Assembly (NCBI GenBank): GCA_964503885.1
Contig: CAZDCD010000004.1
Coordinates: forward strand, 128,033 to 192,032
Source: CAZDCD01 sp964503885
GTDB lineage: Bacteria; Bacteroidota; Bacteroidia; Bacteroidales; UBA10428
Length of the DNA: 64,000 nucleotides
Reading direction: 5' to 3'
Each line of letters begins with the position of its first letter. Position 1 is the first letter of the stretch. The position numbers and the translations under genes are program-made. The notes beneath the pieces were generated by a model. That model searched no databases. It saw nothing but the letters and a program-made list of their open reading frames with translations, and was not told where the DNA came from. Below, in pieces: positions 9,102 through 17,726 of this stretch.

Positions 9102-10502
9102 TTATTTCTTGATCAGGGTGAACTCAACCCTCCGGTTCTGCGCCCTGCCTTCCTCTGTAAGATTTGTATCGATCGGCCTGGATTCGCCATAACCTATACT
9201 GTTTATCCTCGAAGGATCAACTCCCTGGCTGACCAGGTAATCTGTCACCGACCTCGCTCTTCCTTCAGAAAGTTTTTGATTGTATGCATCAGAACCTTCG
9301 CTGTCTGTATGACCCGATATCTCAATCTTCTTAATATCGTTTTCCAGCATGAACTGAACCACTTTGTTCAGTTCAATGTATGATTCGGGAAGCAAATCGG
9401 TCTTATTGAATTCAAAGAATATATTCTCAAGCACAATCGAAGAGCCCTCTTCAATATTCCTTAGTCCGTCAGCAAATTTATCGATAACGATCACCGGCTC
9501 AACAAAGGTAATGGTTCCAGAAGACCTGCAATTATAGGAATCAAACGCCGTATAGGAATACTTTCCTGCAGGAAGGTTTTTCAACTCGGGACCTCTCAGG
9601 TTCTTATTCCAGGATACATTGTAGGGCGGTGTACCGCCAATCATTGACAGCTTGATGTATCCGTCATTCAGTATTCGTTTTGTTTCACCTGTTACCGGAT
9701 TTCTTCCGCCGGTATAGGAGGTATCAACCACCCTCGCCTCAAAATCATGCTTTACACAGGGGCAAACATCGCAGTCATCGATCGGCTTTACAGCCACATC
9801 ATCAAAATAGTAGTAAGCATACGCCTTATTCCTCAGGTTAACGATATTTTTATCGGTAACCACATAATTGGTGGTTTCATAATCCTTAAAATTACCAATG
9901 GTAAAAAACTTCTCACCACCTTTGGCCTGGTATACATCACAGATTTCCTGCCACTCCTCTACATCGTCGAGAAAAAGCCCTGGTGCAGTGGTCAGCTGAG
10001 GTGATACATTCATGGCATCCACACCTTCTGTGGATACCTTACCGGCTGTAAAGTAGACCCCGACCTGGTCAACCGCAAGTCTCGAACCTGAAGCCAGCCT
10101 GTAATTATAAGTGATGCAGTATTTCATACCGGCGACCATTGGCACCGACAGTTCTCCCTGAATATATTCACGCCTGTTTTCTTCGGTGCCGGTAAGGATT
10201 GCCCCGGCATACCCGTTCCCTTCTTTTGGCTCGCTGTTTCCCGCAAAATTTTGAGGTACACCGCCATCATTCGATCCGCACCGGTTAAAATAATCGGGCG
10301 CCGCAAAAGTAGGGTAAGACCAGCCCGGTACCAGTTTGTGGGATTGATTTTCAGGGTTGTGTGATTTCGGGCAATCATAGTATTCTTCAAAGCCCGGATT
10401 CAGCACAAGATTTTTTCCCTGACCCCGGACTTCAATACCGTGAACCGCCATAAGGGATGATATTAAAAGAACAGTAAAACACCTTGATTGATTTAGTTTC
10501 AT
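9102..10502 (-). CDS. OmpA-family outer-membrane protein with SprB-like repeat
   Basis: A 466-residue envelope protein. After a signal peptide (1-28) comes a jelly-roll-like domain starting NLVLNPGFEEY (about 31-245). A CPCVKHDF stretch follows, then an SprB-type repeat (GGTPPYNVSW to GTITFVEP, about 295-340). The C-terminal OmpA peptidoglycan-binding domain (about 365-466) carries the ISGHTDSEGS motif and an RIxxxGYGESRP segment. It should anchor to the cell wall from the outer membrane. It is transcribed first in a two-gene unit with the TPR/propeller gene 34 bases downstream; a TACTTTTG box lies about 48 bases upstream. Confidence 0.85.
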   Translation of the reverse strand: MKLNQSRCFTVLLISSLMAVHGIEVRGQGKNLVLNPGFEEYYDCPKSHNPENQSHKLVPGWSYPTFAAPDYFNRCGSNDGGVPQNFAGNSEPKEGNGYAGAILTGTEENRREYIQGELSVPMVAGMKYCITYNYRLASGSRLAVDQVGVYFTAGKVSTEGVDAMNVSPQLTTAPGLFLDDVEEWQEICDVYQAKGGEKFFTIGNFKDYETTNYVVTDKNIVNLRNKAYAYYYFDDVAVKPIDDCDVCPCVKHDFEARVVDTSYTGGRNPVTGETKRILNDGYIKLSMIGGTPPYNVSWNKNLRGPELKNLPAGKYSYTAFDSYNCRSSGTITFVEPVIVIDKFADGLRNIEEGSSIVLENIFFEFNKTDLLPESYIELNKVVQFMLENDIKKIEISGHTDSEGSDAYNQKLSEGRARSVTDYLVSQGVDPSRINSIGYGESRPIDTNLTEEGRAQNRRVEFTLIKK

Positions 10503-10549
10503 GGATATAGATTTTCTATAAATTTACAGAAATTAATGAAAATATTTAT

Positions 10550-10557
10550 CAAAAGTA
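10550..10557 (-). promoter_or_regulatory. Candidate -7 promoter box (TACTTTTG) for the OmpA operon
   Basis: TACTTTTG on the minus strand matches TAnnTTTG and lies 48 bases before the ATG at 10502. The element 19 bases further upstream is a poor match to TTTG. Confidence 0.45.
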
Positions 10558-10674
10558 ATGTCTGCAGAAAAATAAAAGAACATATTTTTGAACCCGGTAT
10601 GCTTTCAGCAATTTAATTTCTTGAATTGGAAAATCCAAATGTTGTAAAATTTTTTTGTCTGTAAAACACAAAAC

Positions 10675-11811
10675 ATGAAAAGTTTTATACTGCCCTTATA
10701 CAGGGATGCGGCCGTGGAAATCACCAGGGCTGAAGACTGTTATCTGTATGATGAGGACGGAACACAATATGTCGATGCTGAATCGGGGGTATGGTGCTGC
10801 AATATCGGGCATTGCAATCCATTCATCACAAAGATTATAGAACAACAGTCAAAATACCTGATACATCATGGGTACAGTTTTTATAACCGGTTTGCACAGG
10901 AATTGAGCCAAAAGTTGAATTCAATTTGTCATGTTGAAGAAGGAAGATCGGTATTCCTGTCTTCGGGCTCTGAGTCAATAAATCTGGCCATTACGCTTGC
11001 CATTCGCTTAACCCATAGGGAGAAATTACTTACTATCGGTGATTCGTTCTTAAGTTCATACGGCTATGGAATGCATGCTAAGGAAAATACGAATCTCATC
11101 CGGATCCCTGATGGAGATTATGATACTCTGGACAATACCGGTTTCGAAAGCATTGCAGCATTTGTTTTCGAACCCGGAACCTATTGGGGACTTGTTCACT
11201 TTGCATCAGAAGAATTTGTGCGGGTAATATCAGACAGAGCACATAAAAACGGATGCCTGATCATTGTAGATGAGGTAACTACAGGATTCGGACGAACAGG
11301 AAAATGGTTCGGATACGAACATTATGGCCTTAATCCCGATATTGTGGTCACTGGTAAAGGACTGGGTAACGGCTATCCGGTGAGCGCTGTGACAGTAACC
11401 AGTTCTGTAGCCGGATTGTTTGGCGGGAATCCATTCCGTTATGCACAGTCACATCAGAATGATGCTCTGGGTTGTGCCATCGCACTTGGTGTCATTGAAT
11501 TCATGAACAACCATGATCTCATACACAGGAGCGCCATTGTAGGCAATGAATTTAAGAACAGTCTTGAAAAGATCAGGAATAATCATCAAATTATCAGGGA
11601 AATACGCGGGAAAGGGTTAATGCTGGCCGTGGAATTCAACGATGCATCGGCTGCCGCATTTATCTATGGAGAATTGTTTAAAAGAGGTATCGCAGCAGGA
11701 CTGAAAGAAAACATCCTGCGGTTTATGCCTCCACTGACAATAAAAGGTTCGGATCTGAAAGACATAGCTCTGGCACTGGAAGAATTGTTACTTGTACGTG
11801 AAATGCAGTAA
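10675..11811 (+). CDS. Class III PLP-dependent aminotransferase
   Basis: A 378-residue fold-type I aminotransferase. The Schiff-base lysine is K228 in VVTGKGLGNG, and the pyridine-nitrogen aspartate is D199 in IIVDEVTTGFGRTG, both class III hallmarks. SSGSES (96-101) supplies the phosphate-binding loop. The family includes acetylornithine, 4-aminobutyrate and diamine aminotransferases; the substrate cannot be read from these motifs. It is monocistronic as far as visible. A perfect TATTTTTG box lies at 10583-10590 but would give a leader of about 80 bases. The small gene after it points the other way. Confidence 0.85.
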   Translation: MKSFILPLYRDAAVEITRAEDCYLYDEDGTQYVDAESGVWCCNIGHCNPFITKIIEQQSKYLIHHGYSFYNRFAQELSQKLNSICHVEEGRSVFLSSGSESINLAITLAIRLTHREKLLTIGDSFLSSYGYGMHAKENTNLIRIPDGDYDTLDNTGFESIAAFVFEPGTYWGLVHFASEEFVRVISDRAHKNGCLIIVDEVTTGFGRTGKWFGYEHYGLNPDIVVTGKGLGNGYPVSAVTVTSSVAGLFGGNPFRYAQSHQNDALGCAIALGVIEFMNNHDLIHRSAIVGNEFKNSLEKIRNNHQIIREIRGKGLMLAVEFNDASAAAFIYGELFKRGIAAGLKENILRFMPPLTIKGSDLKDIALALEELLLVREMQ

Positions 11812-11822
11812 AAAATTCCTAT

Positions 11823-12002
11823 TCAGGGACAAAGAATCCATATCGTAAGCTTATGCTTTTTCTCTTCTGCAAGGTTTCCTGTTGCTGCTCCCTTAATTAT
11901 AGCATACAGACCGATCACAAATAATACCGGAGGACAGAAGAATATCCTGTCTGCGGCCAGTCCAGGAAAAAACCAGGCTGCGGCGATACCTACCTTCAGC
12001 AT
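11823..12002 (-). CDS. Possible 59-residue membrane protein
   Basis: Reading from an ATG at 12000-12002, the frame encodes 59 residues with two hydrophobic stretches (GIAAAWFFPGLAADRIFF and VLFVIGLYAII) and a charged segment AEEKKHK. The frame stays open further upstream, but that extension would run into the kdsA start region and looks non-coding. The shape recalls small two-helix inner-membrane proteins. No promoter is evident and I do not recognise a family. Confidence 0.3.
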   Translation of the reverse strand: MLKVGIAAAWFFPGLAADRIFFCPPVLFVIGLYAIIKGAATGNLAEEKKHKLTIWILCP

Positions 12003-12088
12003 ACAAAGTATGAACCGCGAATGAATTAGTAAATTTTTATCCCGGAGATCAAAGAATTGCCGGGAATGATGGAAAATAGCCCTATTTT

Positions 12089-12112
12089 GCCTAATTTTCC
12101 TGAAAATTAGGC
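12089..12112. promoter_or_regulatory. Perfect 24-base palindrome abutting the kdsA start
   Basis: Two perfect 11-base arms (GCCTAATTTTC and GAAAATTAGGC) are separated by only two bases. The repeat ends two bases before the kdsA ATG at 12115. In the transcript it would form a hairpin hiding the start site; in DNA it could be an operator. A TATTTTG stretch just upstream (12083-12089) could be part of a promoter. Confidence 0.6.
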
Positions 12113-12114
12113 TT

Positions 12115-12939
12115 ATGAAAATTTCAGACATTCTGCCTGACCTGAAGTATACCGAATCGGGTAACTTCTTTATGATCGCAGGGCCCTGTGTTGTTGAAGA
12201 TTTTGCCATCTGCGACCAGATCGCCGGTCATGTGAATGAACTTTCACAACGGTACAGGATACCTTTCATTTTTAAAGCATCGTATAAAAAAGCCAACCGG
12301 TCAAAACTTGAATCTTTCGCCGGAATAGGCGATAAAGAGGCTCTTGATATCCTGAAGGGAATTAAGCGAAAATACAACATTCCTGTGATTACCGATGTGC
12401 ATACACCCGAAGAAACATATTTCGCCGCCGGATTTGTGGATATTCTTCAGATACCGGCGCTCTTATGCCGCCAGACCGAATTGCTGGTTGCCGCAGCTAA
12501 AACGGGTAAGGCGATCAACATTAAAAAAGGCCAGTTTCTGGCTCCGGAGTCCATGAAATATGCGATCGATAAGGTGGTGCAATCGGGAAACAGGAAGGTA
12601 ATGGTTACCGAACGTGGTTCTATGTTCGGTTATAACGATCTGATCGTTGATTTTCGAAGCATTGCTGAGATGCAGAAATTTAATCATCCTGTTGTGCTGG
12701 ATATCACTCATTCTGTTCAGCAACCCAACCAGGTCACCGGTGTATCGGGCGGAAGGCCTGATATGATCGAAACTATCGCAAGGGCAGGAATTGCTGTTGG
12801 TGTCGACGGCATATTTCTTGAAACACACCCTGTCCCGGAAAAGGCATTGTCGGATGGTACGAACATGTTAAAAATGAATTATCTTGAAGAATTGCTCGTG
12901 TTGTTGCTCAAAATAAGAAAATCTCTGGAAGGATTATAG
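12115..12939 (+). CDS. kdsA: 3-deoxy-8-phosphooctulonate synthase KdsA
   Basis: Condenses phosphoenolpyruvate with arabinose 5-phosphate to Kdo 8-phosphate, the first committed step of the Kdo branch of lipopolysaccharide synthesis, in the cytoplasm. Diagnostic stretches are MIAGPCVVED (20-29), FKASYKKANRS (58-68), VITDVHTPEE, the NIKKGQFLAP segment and a C-terminal GIFLETHPVPEKALSDG. At 274 residues the length is normal. The gene stands alone, preceded by a perfect palindrome that touches the start codon. Its presence shows that the host makes Kdo-containing lipopolysaccharide. Confidence 0.97.
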   Translation: MKISDILPDLKYTESGNFFMIAGPCVVEDFAICDQIAGHVNELSQRYRIPFIFKASYKKANRSKLESFAGIGDKEALDILKGIKRKYNIPVITDVHTPEETYFAAGFVDILQIPALLCRQTELLVAAAKTGKAINIKKGQFLAPESMKYAIDKVVQSGNRKVMVTERGSMFGYNDLIVDFRSIAEMQKFNHPVVLDITHSVQQPNQVTGVSGGRPDMIETIARAGIAVGVDGIFLETHPVPEKALSDGTNMLKMNYLEELLVLLLKIRKSLEGL

Positions 12940-13035
12940 CCTGTAAGTCGATGGAATACGGTGCTGCAAAAATAGAATCCCTTAACTAACTATTTGTGGT
13001 ATTGATTGGTTACCTGTATACTAACAGATGATCTC

Positions 13036-13404
13036 CTATTTTTCAACTTCTACATACCTGAATTGAGCCTTGGATAATGTATCTGAAAGAATCTGCCCGG
13101 TTTCGAGATGGTCCTCATCATCTTTATCATAATACCAGTTAATTTTCAGGGATTTAATAAAGGTATTGGTATCCAGTTTTCGTAAAATTTCGAGCAGCCG
13201 CTTCGCTGATGCAGTATTAATATAATCAAGTACCACATCAAAATCTACCGATTCGATGCGCAAATCAGTTATCCAGTCCACAACGGGATCGAAAAATTCT
13301 CTGGCATTTTCAGCCTGGGCATTTCCGGCAAGCACCATCTTTCCGCTCCCGGAAAAATCAACCAGGGGGGTATTCTTTGTTGGTTCTATTAAGAGGTCTT
13401 CCAT
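13036..13404 (-). CDS. SiaC-family regulatory phosphoprotein (DUF1987)
   Basis: A 122-residue soluble protein matching the DUF1987/SiaC pattern: an N-terminal strand region, then ENAREFFDPVVDWI (32-45), DVVLDYINTASAKRLLEIL (56-74) and a KINWYYDKDDED segment. In Pseudomonas, SiaC is phosphorylated on a threonine in an equivalent YLNTSS motif by SiaB and dephosphorylated by the PP2C phosphatase SiaA, and it then activates a diguanylate cyclase. The matching residue here is T64. The SpoIIE-type phosphatase at 5954-6790 is a candidate partner. No SiaB-like kinase or GGDEF protein is in the window. The gene is monocistronic. Confidence 0.85.
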   Translation of the reverse strand: MEDLLIEPTKNTPLVDFSGSGKMVLAGNAQAENAREFFDPVVDWITDLRIESVDFDVVLDYINTASAKRLLEILRKLDTNTFIKSLKINWYYDKDDEDHLETGQILSDTLSKAQFRYVEVEK

Positions 13405-13579
13405 TGAAAAAAAATTAATTAATACGACTGTAGAATTTGTTTAACGTAAAAACCAAAGAATGGATACAATTTGTGAAAAATTGCTCCGTTTCAAATTTAA
13501 TTATTTTCTTGAATTTGTGCCGGTTTTAAATAAAATAAAAAATGAAGATTTTTCCTGTGGTTTTTGTAAAAGGTTACCC

Positions 13580-13587
13580 TAACTTTG
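13580..13587 (+). promoter_or_regulatory. Candidate -7 promoter box (TAACTTTG) for the radical SAM gene
   Basis: Exact TAnnTTTG match, 42 bases before the ATG at 13630. At the expected upstream position the sequence reads TGTGG rather than TTTG, so the -33 element is weak. Confidence 0.5.
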
Positions 13588-13629
13588 ATATGATTTGTCA
13601 GGAATGATTTTCGAAAAAAACGCTGCGAG

Positions 13630-14778
13630 ATGGGAATAACGAAACGAAAGTTCATTCAGTATGGCTTAACAGGAATGGCCGGAATCAGTTGCGGAATGGA
13701 TAAGGCCCTGTTCTCCTGGAATATTCGCGACAAGGTTGAAGAAGGCTTACATGAGAGCGATCTCTGGAAATGGAGCAAAGAAGCCTTATATTACGAGCAG
13801 ACTCCCAGGGGTGCAACATGCCTCCTCTGTCCTAATGAATGTACGGTGAAAGAAGGCGATCTGGGTGACTGCAGAAGCAGGACCACCTATAAAAGCAGGT
13901 TGTATTCCATTGCCTATGGCAATCCGTGTGCTGTACATATCGATCCGATAGAAAAGAAGCCCCTTAATCATTTTCTTCCTGCCAGCAGATGTTATTCCAT
14001 CGCCAGTGCCGGATGCAATCTGGCCTGCCTGAATTGCCAGAACTGGACAATTTCACAGGTGAGTCCAAGAGAAACCAGAAATTACGATATGATGCCGGAG
14101 AAAGTAGTGGAAGAAGCTATCCGGAATAATTGCGAATCAGTGGCCTATACCTATTCCGAACCCCTGACCTTTTATGAATATAGCTACGATACTTCAAAAC
14201 TGGCACGATCAAAAGGCATTAAAAACGTGCTGGTCTCTGCAGGATATATCAACGAAAAACCATTACGCGAGCTGGCAAAATATACCGATGCCGCCAATAT
14301 CGACCTGAAATCATTTAAGGACAGTATTTATCTGAAGTTGAACGGAGGAAAGCTGCAACCTGTTCTGCGAACACTGAAAATACTCAAGGAAGAAGATGTA
14401 TGGCTCGAAATAACCAATCTTGTAATACCCGGGTGGACCGATGACCTGGATATGATCGCTGAGATGTGTCATTGGCTTATGAGCAACGGATTTACTGATA
14501 CGCCGCTCCACTTCAGCCGTTTTCAGCCTCTGTATAAACTTACCCAGTTGCCTTCCACTTCGGTTTCGATACTTGAGAAAGCAAGAAATATCGCGCTGGA
14601 TGCCGGGTTAAAATTCGTATATATTGGCAATGTACCGGGTACAACCGCTGAAAATACATATTGTCCTTCTTGTAAAAAAACTGTGGTTGAACGCAGGGGT
14701 ATGGTTATCCTTAACAACTATATCGTACATAACACATGCAAATTCTGCGGAGAAAAGATCGCGGGAGTGTGGAATTAA
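13630..14778 (+). CDS. AmrS-like radical SAM enzyme with Tat-like leader
   Basis: A 382-residue radical SAM protein of the AmmeMemoRadiSam / PflA-activase-like group. The cluster motif CxxxCxxC is C129, C133, C136 (CNLACLNC). An N-terminal cysteine set, CLLCPNEC (64-71) with C81, and a C-terminal CPSC...CKFC pair suggest additional metal sites. Unusually, the first 30 residues read TKRKFIQYGLTGMAGISCG, a Tat-like leader with Lys-Arg in place of Arg-Arg and a possible lipobox-like cysteine, implying export of a folded Fe-S enzyme. The usual partner genes (AMMECR1 and Memo) are not adjacent. A -7 box lies 42 bases upstream. Reaction and substrate are unknown. Confidence 0.8.
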   Translation: MGITKRKFIQYGLTGMAGISCGMDKALFSWNIRDKVEEGLHESDLWKWSKEALYYEQTPRGATCLLCPNECTVKEGDLGDCRSRTTYKSRLYSIAYGNPCAVHIDPIEKKPLNHFLPASRCYSIASAGCNLACLNCQNWTISQVSPRETRNYDMMPEKVVEEAIRNNCESVAYTYSEPLTFYEYSYDTSKLARSKGIKNVLVSAGYINEKPLRELAKYTDAANIDLKSFKDSIYLKLNGGKLQPVLRTLKILKEEDVWLEITNLVIPGWTDDLDMIAEMCHWLMSNGFTDTPLHFSRFQPLYKLTQLPSTSVSILEKARNIALDAGLKFVYIGNVPGTTAENTYCPSCKKTVVERRGMVILNNYIVHNTCKFCGEKIAGVWN

Positions 14779-14911
14779 TCCTGTTTATTGACGTCCGTCA
14801 TTAAGGATCAGTGCATCCTTAGTCTTAGTTTATACACTTGAGCTGCCCCTCAATTTTACAAAATGCCGGAAAAAAACACCCAAAATAGTATTACCGGGAA
14901 CTGATTTGGTT

Positions 14912-14919
14912 TATTTTTG
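14912..14919 (+). promoter_or_regulatory. Candidate -7 promoter box (TATTTTTG) for the eda operon
   Basis: Exact TAnnTTTG match, 35 bases before the ATG at 14947. It overlaps a possible TTG start at 14917, which argues that the longer reading of the aldolase gene is not translated. Confidence 0.5.
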
Positions 14920-14946
14920 AGACCGAAAATTCAATTGACGTTCAGT

Positions 14947-15594
14947 ATGATCCTAAATACGATCAGGGAATTACCCGTAATCGGAATACTCAGGGGCATT
15001 TGCGAAGAGCAGCTTGAGCCATTAACAGAATCGATAATCGCATCCGGATTAAAGGTCGTTGAAATCACCATGAATACCGGTCATGCGTCATCCCTGATAT
15101 CCAAAATGAACGCCATTGCTGGTGACCGGTTAACGATCGGTGCAGGTACGGTATTAAAAACGAGCGAATTATTTGACGCTCTTGATTCCGGAGCAAAATT
15201 CATTGTATCTCCTTCGATCGTTGAAGAAGTTATCGAATTCTGTTACATGAACCAAATTCCGGTATTTCCCGGGGCTCTGTCACCCACAGAAATTTTCAGG
15301 GCGTGGAATCTGGGAGCTACTATGGTAAAACTATTTCCCGCTTCACTTTTCGGCCCAGGATATATCAGGGAAGTTAAGGCTCCTCTGAATAATATTGAGA
15401 TCATGGCAACCGGTGGGATCTCAACATCAAACCTGGCAGAATATTTTACCATGGGTGCTTCGGCAGTGGCATTTGGTGCAAGCATCTTTAAAAAAGAAGA
15501 TCTGGAAACAGGTAATTACCATCGGATAACTCAGGGTATAAGTGATCTCATAAGCGAATACCATGCATGGAATAAAACCAATCACAAAGACTAA
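14947..15594 (+). CDS. eda: 2-dehydro-3-deoxy-phosphogluconate/4-hydroxy-2-oxoglutarate aldolase
   Basis: A class I aldolase that cleaves KDPG to pyruvate and glyceraldehyde 3-phosphate. The Schiff-base lysine is K128 in MVKLFPAS and the catalytic glutamate is E39 in VVEITM, matching E45 and K133 of the E. coli enzyme. The ATG at 14947 gives 215 residues, close to the usual 213. The frame could extend to a TTG at 14917, but a promoter-like box covers that codon. The TerB-like gene follows after 16 bases and the PD40 gene 12 bases after that, suggesting a three-gene operon. No KDG kinase or dehydratase is nearby, so the feeding pathway is elsewhere. Confidence 0.93.
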   Translation: MILNTIRELPVIGILRGICEEQLEPLTESIIASGLKVVEITMNTGHASSLISKMNAIAGDRLTIGAGTVLKTSELFDALDSGAKFIVSPSIVEEVIEFCYMNQIPVFPGALSPTEIFRAWNLGATMVKLFPASLFGPGYIREVKAPLNNIEIMATGGISTSNLAEYFTMGASAVAFGASIFKKEDLETGNYHRITQGISDLISEYHAWNKTNHKD

Positions 15595-15610
15595 TTTTAC
15601 CTGCTGATAC

Positions 15611-16039
15611 ATGAGCATACCATTCAATAATAGAAATGACATTAATCTGAAAAAGAGTTACCTGCTGATGCTGATCAGGCTGAGTGATGCAGACCGATGT
15701 GTTGACCAGAATGAAGCCCGCTTCATCCGGGATATGGCCAAAAAATTAGGATTGAGTGACAATGATGTGGAAAACATCCACAATCACCCCGGAGAATTTC
15801 CTTTCACGCTTCCGGATAATATGCTCGACAGGATGCGGCAATTGTACCACCTGCTTTTCCTGATGGGTATTGACGGATCCATTACCCGTGAAGAGCGGGA
15901 AATCTGCAGGGAACTGGGTTTTCGGCTTTGCCTCAATCCGCCGCTCACCGATGATCTGATAAATATTATAGTCGATCACCTTAACCGGAAGATCCCGGAA
16001 GATGAAATGCTGAATGCCGTAAAAAAATACCTGAACTGA
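15611..16039 (+). CDS. TerB-like helical protein
   Basis: A 142-residue all-helical soluble protein. The N-terminal half (LIRLSDADRCVDQNEARFI) and the repeat of this pattern after residue 75 (LLFLMGIDGSITREEREI) show the paired acidic helices of TerB-like domains: a hydrophobic helix, then D-G/R-x-(I/V)-x-x-x-E. TerB-family proteins bind metal ions or act at membranes in stress responses, but the family is broad and the role here is unknown. It sits between the KDPG aldolase and the PD40 gene with short spacers. Confidence 0.55.
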   Translation: MSIPFNNRNDINLKKSYLLMLIRLSDADRCVDQNEARFIRDMAKKLGLSDNDVENIHNHPGEFPFTLPDNMLDRMRQLYHLLFLMGIDGSITREEREICRELGFRLCLNPPLTDDLINIIVDHLNRKIPEDEMLNAVKKYLN

Positions 16040-16051
16040 AACGCCAACACC

Positions 16052-17575
16052 ATGAAAAAAAATGCATGCAATAAAACAACCGGATTATTAATCCTATTAG
16101 CAATGGCCTCTCTGACAAGCATTACCCTTAACGCCCAGCAAACTCCGAACGGGATCTTCGACGATCACTGTGACATAGGCAATGTTAAACTTAAAGGATC
16201 GGTAAAGTTCGATGCGGACAAACAGGAATACCTGATCGCCGGCTCAGGTACAAACATGTGGTTTGACCGGGACGAATTTCAGTATCTCTGGAAAAAAGTG
16301 AAGGGTGATTTTATCCTCAGGGCAAGGATTGAATTCCTGGGTGAAGGGGTCGATCCGCACCGGAAAGCAGGGTGGATCATCCGAAAAGACACCAGCACCG
16401 GATCGGTACATGCCAATGCTTCATTGCATGGCAACGGCCTTACTTCGCTTCAATTCCGGAGGACCCCGGGTGGCGAGACTGAAGAAGTGAGATTGGAAAT
16501 TACAGCTCCTGATGTGATTCAGTTGGAAAGGAAGGGGAATACCCTGATCATGTCGGTTGCCCGATTCGGTGATACACTGACAACATGCCAGGTAAATGAT
16601 CTGCCTTTACCCGACGAAGTATATGCCGGACTGTATGTTTGTTCCCATAATCCCGACGTGGTGGAAAATGCCGTTTTCAGGGATGTACGGATCATTTTCC
16701 CGGCACCTGATGATTTTGTACCTTACCAGGATTATATCGGGAGTCATATTGAAGTTGTGGATGTGGGAACCGGATACAGGAAAATACGCTACTCCTCTCC
16801 GAAATCACTTCAGGCGCCAAACTGGACAACCGATGGAAAATCGTTGATTTTTAATTCGGAAGGAAAAATCTTTACCCTTGATCTGCAAACGGGTCAGCCT
16901 GAAGTGTTACAGACAGGGTTTGCTATTAGCAACAACAACGATCATGTGCTGTCTTTCGACGGGAAATACCTCGGAATAAGCAATCACAGCAACGATGACG
17001 GGGGAAAGTCGATCATATATACCTTGCCCGCAGCTGGCGGAATCCCAACCCGCATCACTCCGTCAGGTCCCTCCTACCTTCACGGATGGTCGCCCGACGG
17101 TAAATACCTTGTATACACTGCCGAAAGAAACAGCAAATATGATATTTACTGCATACCCTCAGGTGGTGGAGAAGAAGTACGTCTGACAACGGCTGACGGT
17201 CTCGATGACGGACCCGAATACACGCCCGATGGCCAATACATCTATTTCAATTCCAACCGCACCGGAAATATGCAGATATGGAGAATGCATGCCGATGGTT
17301 CCAACCAGGAGCAAATCACGACCGATGCATTCAATAACTGGTTCCCCCATATCTCACCTGACGGAAAAACATTTGTCTACCTGGCGTTTCCGTCCGACAT
17401 CAATCCCGGTGACCACCCGTTTTATAAAAGGGTATACCTGATGATCAGACCTCTGGACAAAGGGGAATCGAGAGTTATAGCTTATATATACGGAGGTCAG
17501 GGAACGATCAATGTACCGTCGTGGTCACCGGATGGCAGGAAGATCGCATTTGTAAGCAACAGCATCATCCGTTAA
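16052..17575 (+). CDS. Exported TolB-like PD40 propeller protein
   Basis: A 507-residue exported protein. The signal peptide (1-29) ends at an LNAQQ site. Residues about 35-215 form a beta-sandwich of DUF1349/laminin-G type (GDFILRARIEFLG, KAGWIIRKD). Residues about 230-505 carry PD40/TolB-type propeller blades with repeated SPDGK signatures (GWSPDGKYLVY, YTPDGQYIYFNSNRTG, SWSPDGRKIAFVS). Many Bacteroidota have this architecture; a role in sensing or binding carbohydrate is plausible but not shown. It is the third gene of the apparent eda operon. Confidence 0.75.
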   Translation: MKKNACNKTTGLLILLAMASLTSITLNAQQTPNGIFDDHCDIGNVKLKGSVKFDADKQEYLIAGSGTNMWFDRDEFQYLWKKVKGDFILRARIEFLGEGVDPHRKAGWIIRKDTSTGSVHANASLHGNGLTSLQFRRTPGGETEEVRLEITAPDVIQLERKGNTLIMSVARFGDTLTTCQVNDLPLPDEVYAGLYVCSHNPDVVENAVFRDVRIIFPAPDDFVPYQDYIGSHIEVVDVGTGYRKIRYSSPKSLQAPNWTTDGKSLIFNSEGKIFTLDLQTGQPEVLQTGFAISNNNDHVLSFDGKYLGISNHSNDDGGKSIIYTLPAAGGIPTRITPSGPSYLHGWSPDGKYLVYTAERNSKYDIYCIPSGGGEEVRLTTADGLDDGPEYTPDGQYIYFNSNRTGNMQIWRMHADGSNQEQITTDAFNNWFPHISPDGKTFVYLAFPSDINPGDHPFYKRVYLMIRPLDKGESRVIAYIYGGQGTINVPSWSPDGRKIAFVSNSIIR

Positions 17576-17726
17576 CGGGTCAGACATACAACCCGGCAAA
17601 TTCTCTGTAAGAATCTCATTGTCAGATACTTTCATTTCACCACGGTTGTATTTTACAACCTTAATCTTTTACTTCCGTACATACTATCGGGTTATTCCAT
17701 AGCCCGATGAATTTGATCCTGTTCGA

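Noticed and set aside
17575..17596. CGGGT/ACCCG hairpin after the PD40 gene as a terminator
   Set aside because: Stem of only five bases and no T run follows.
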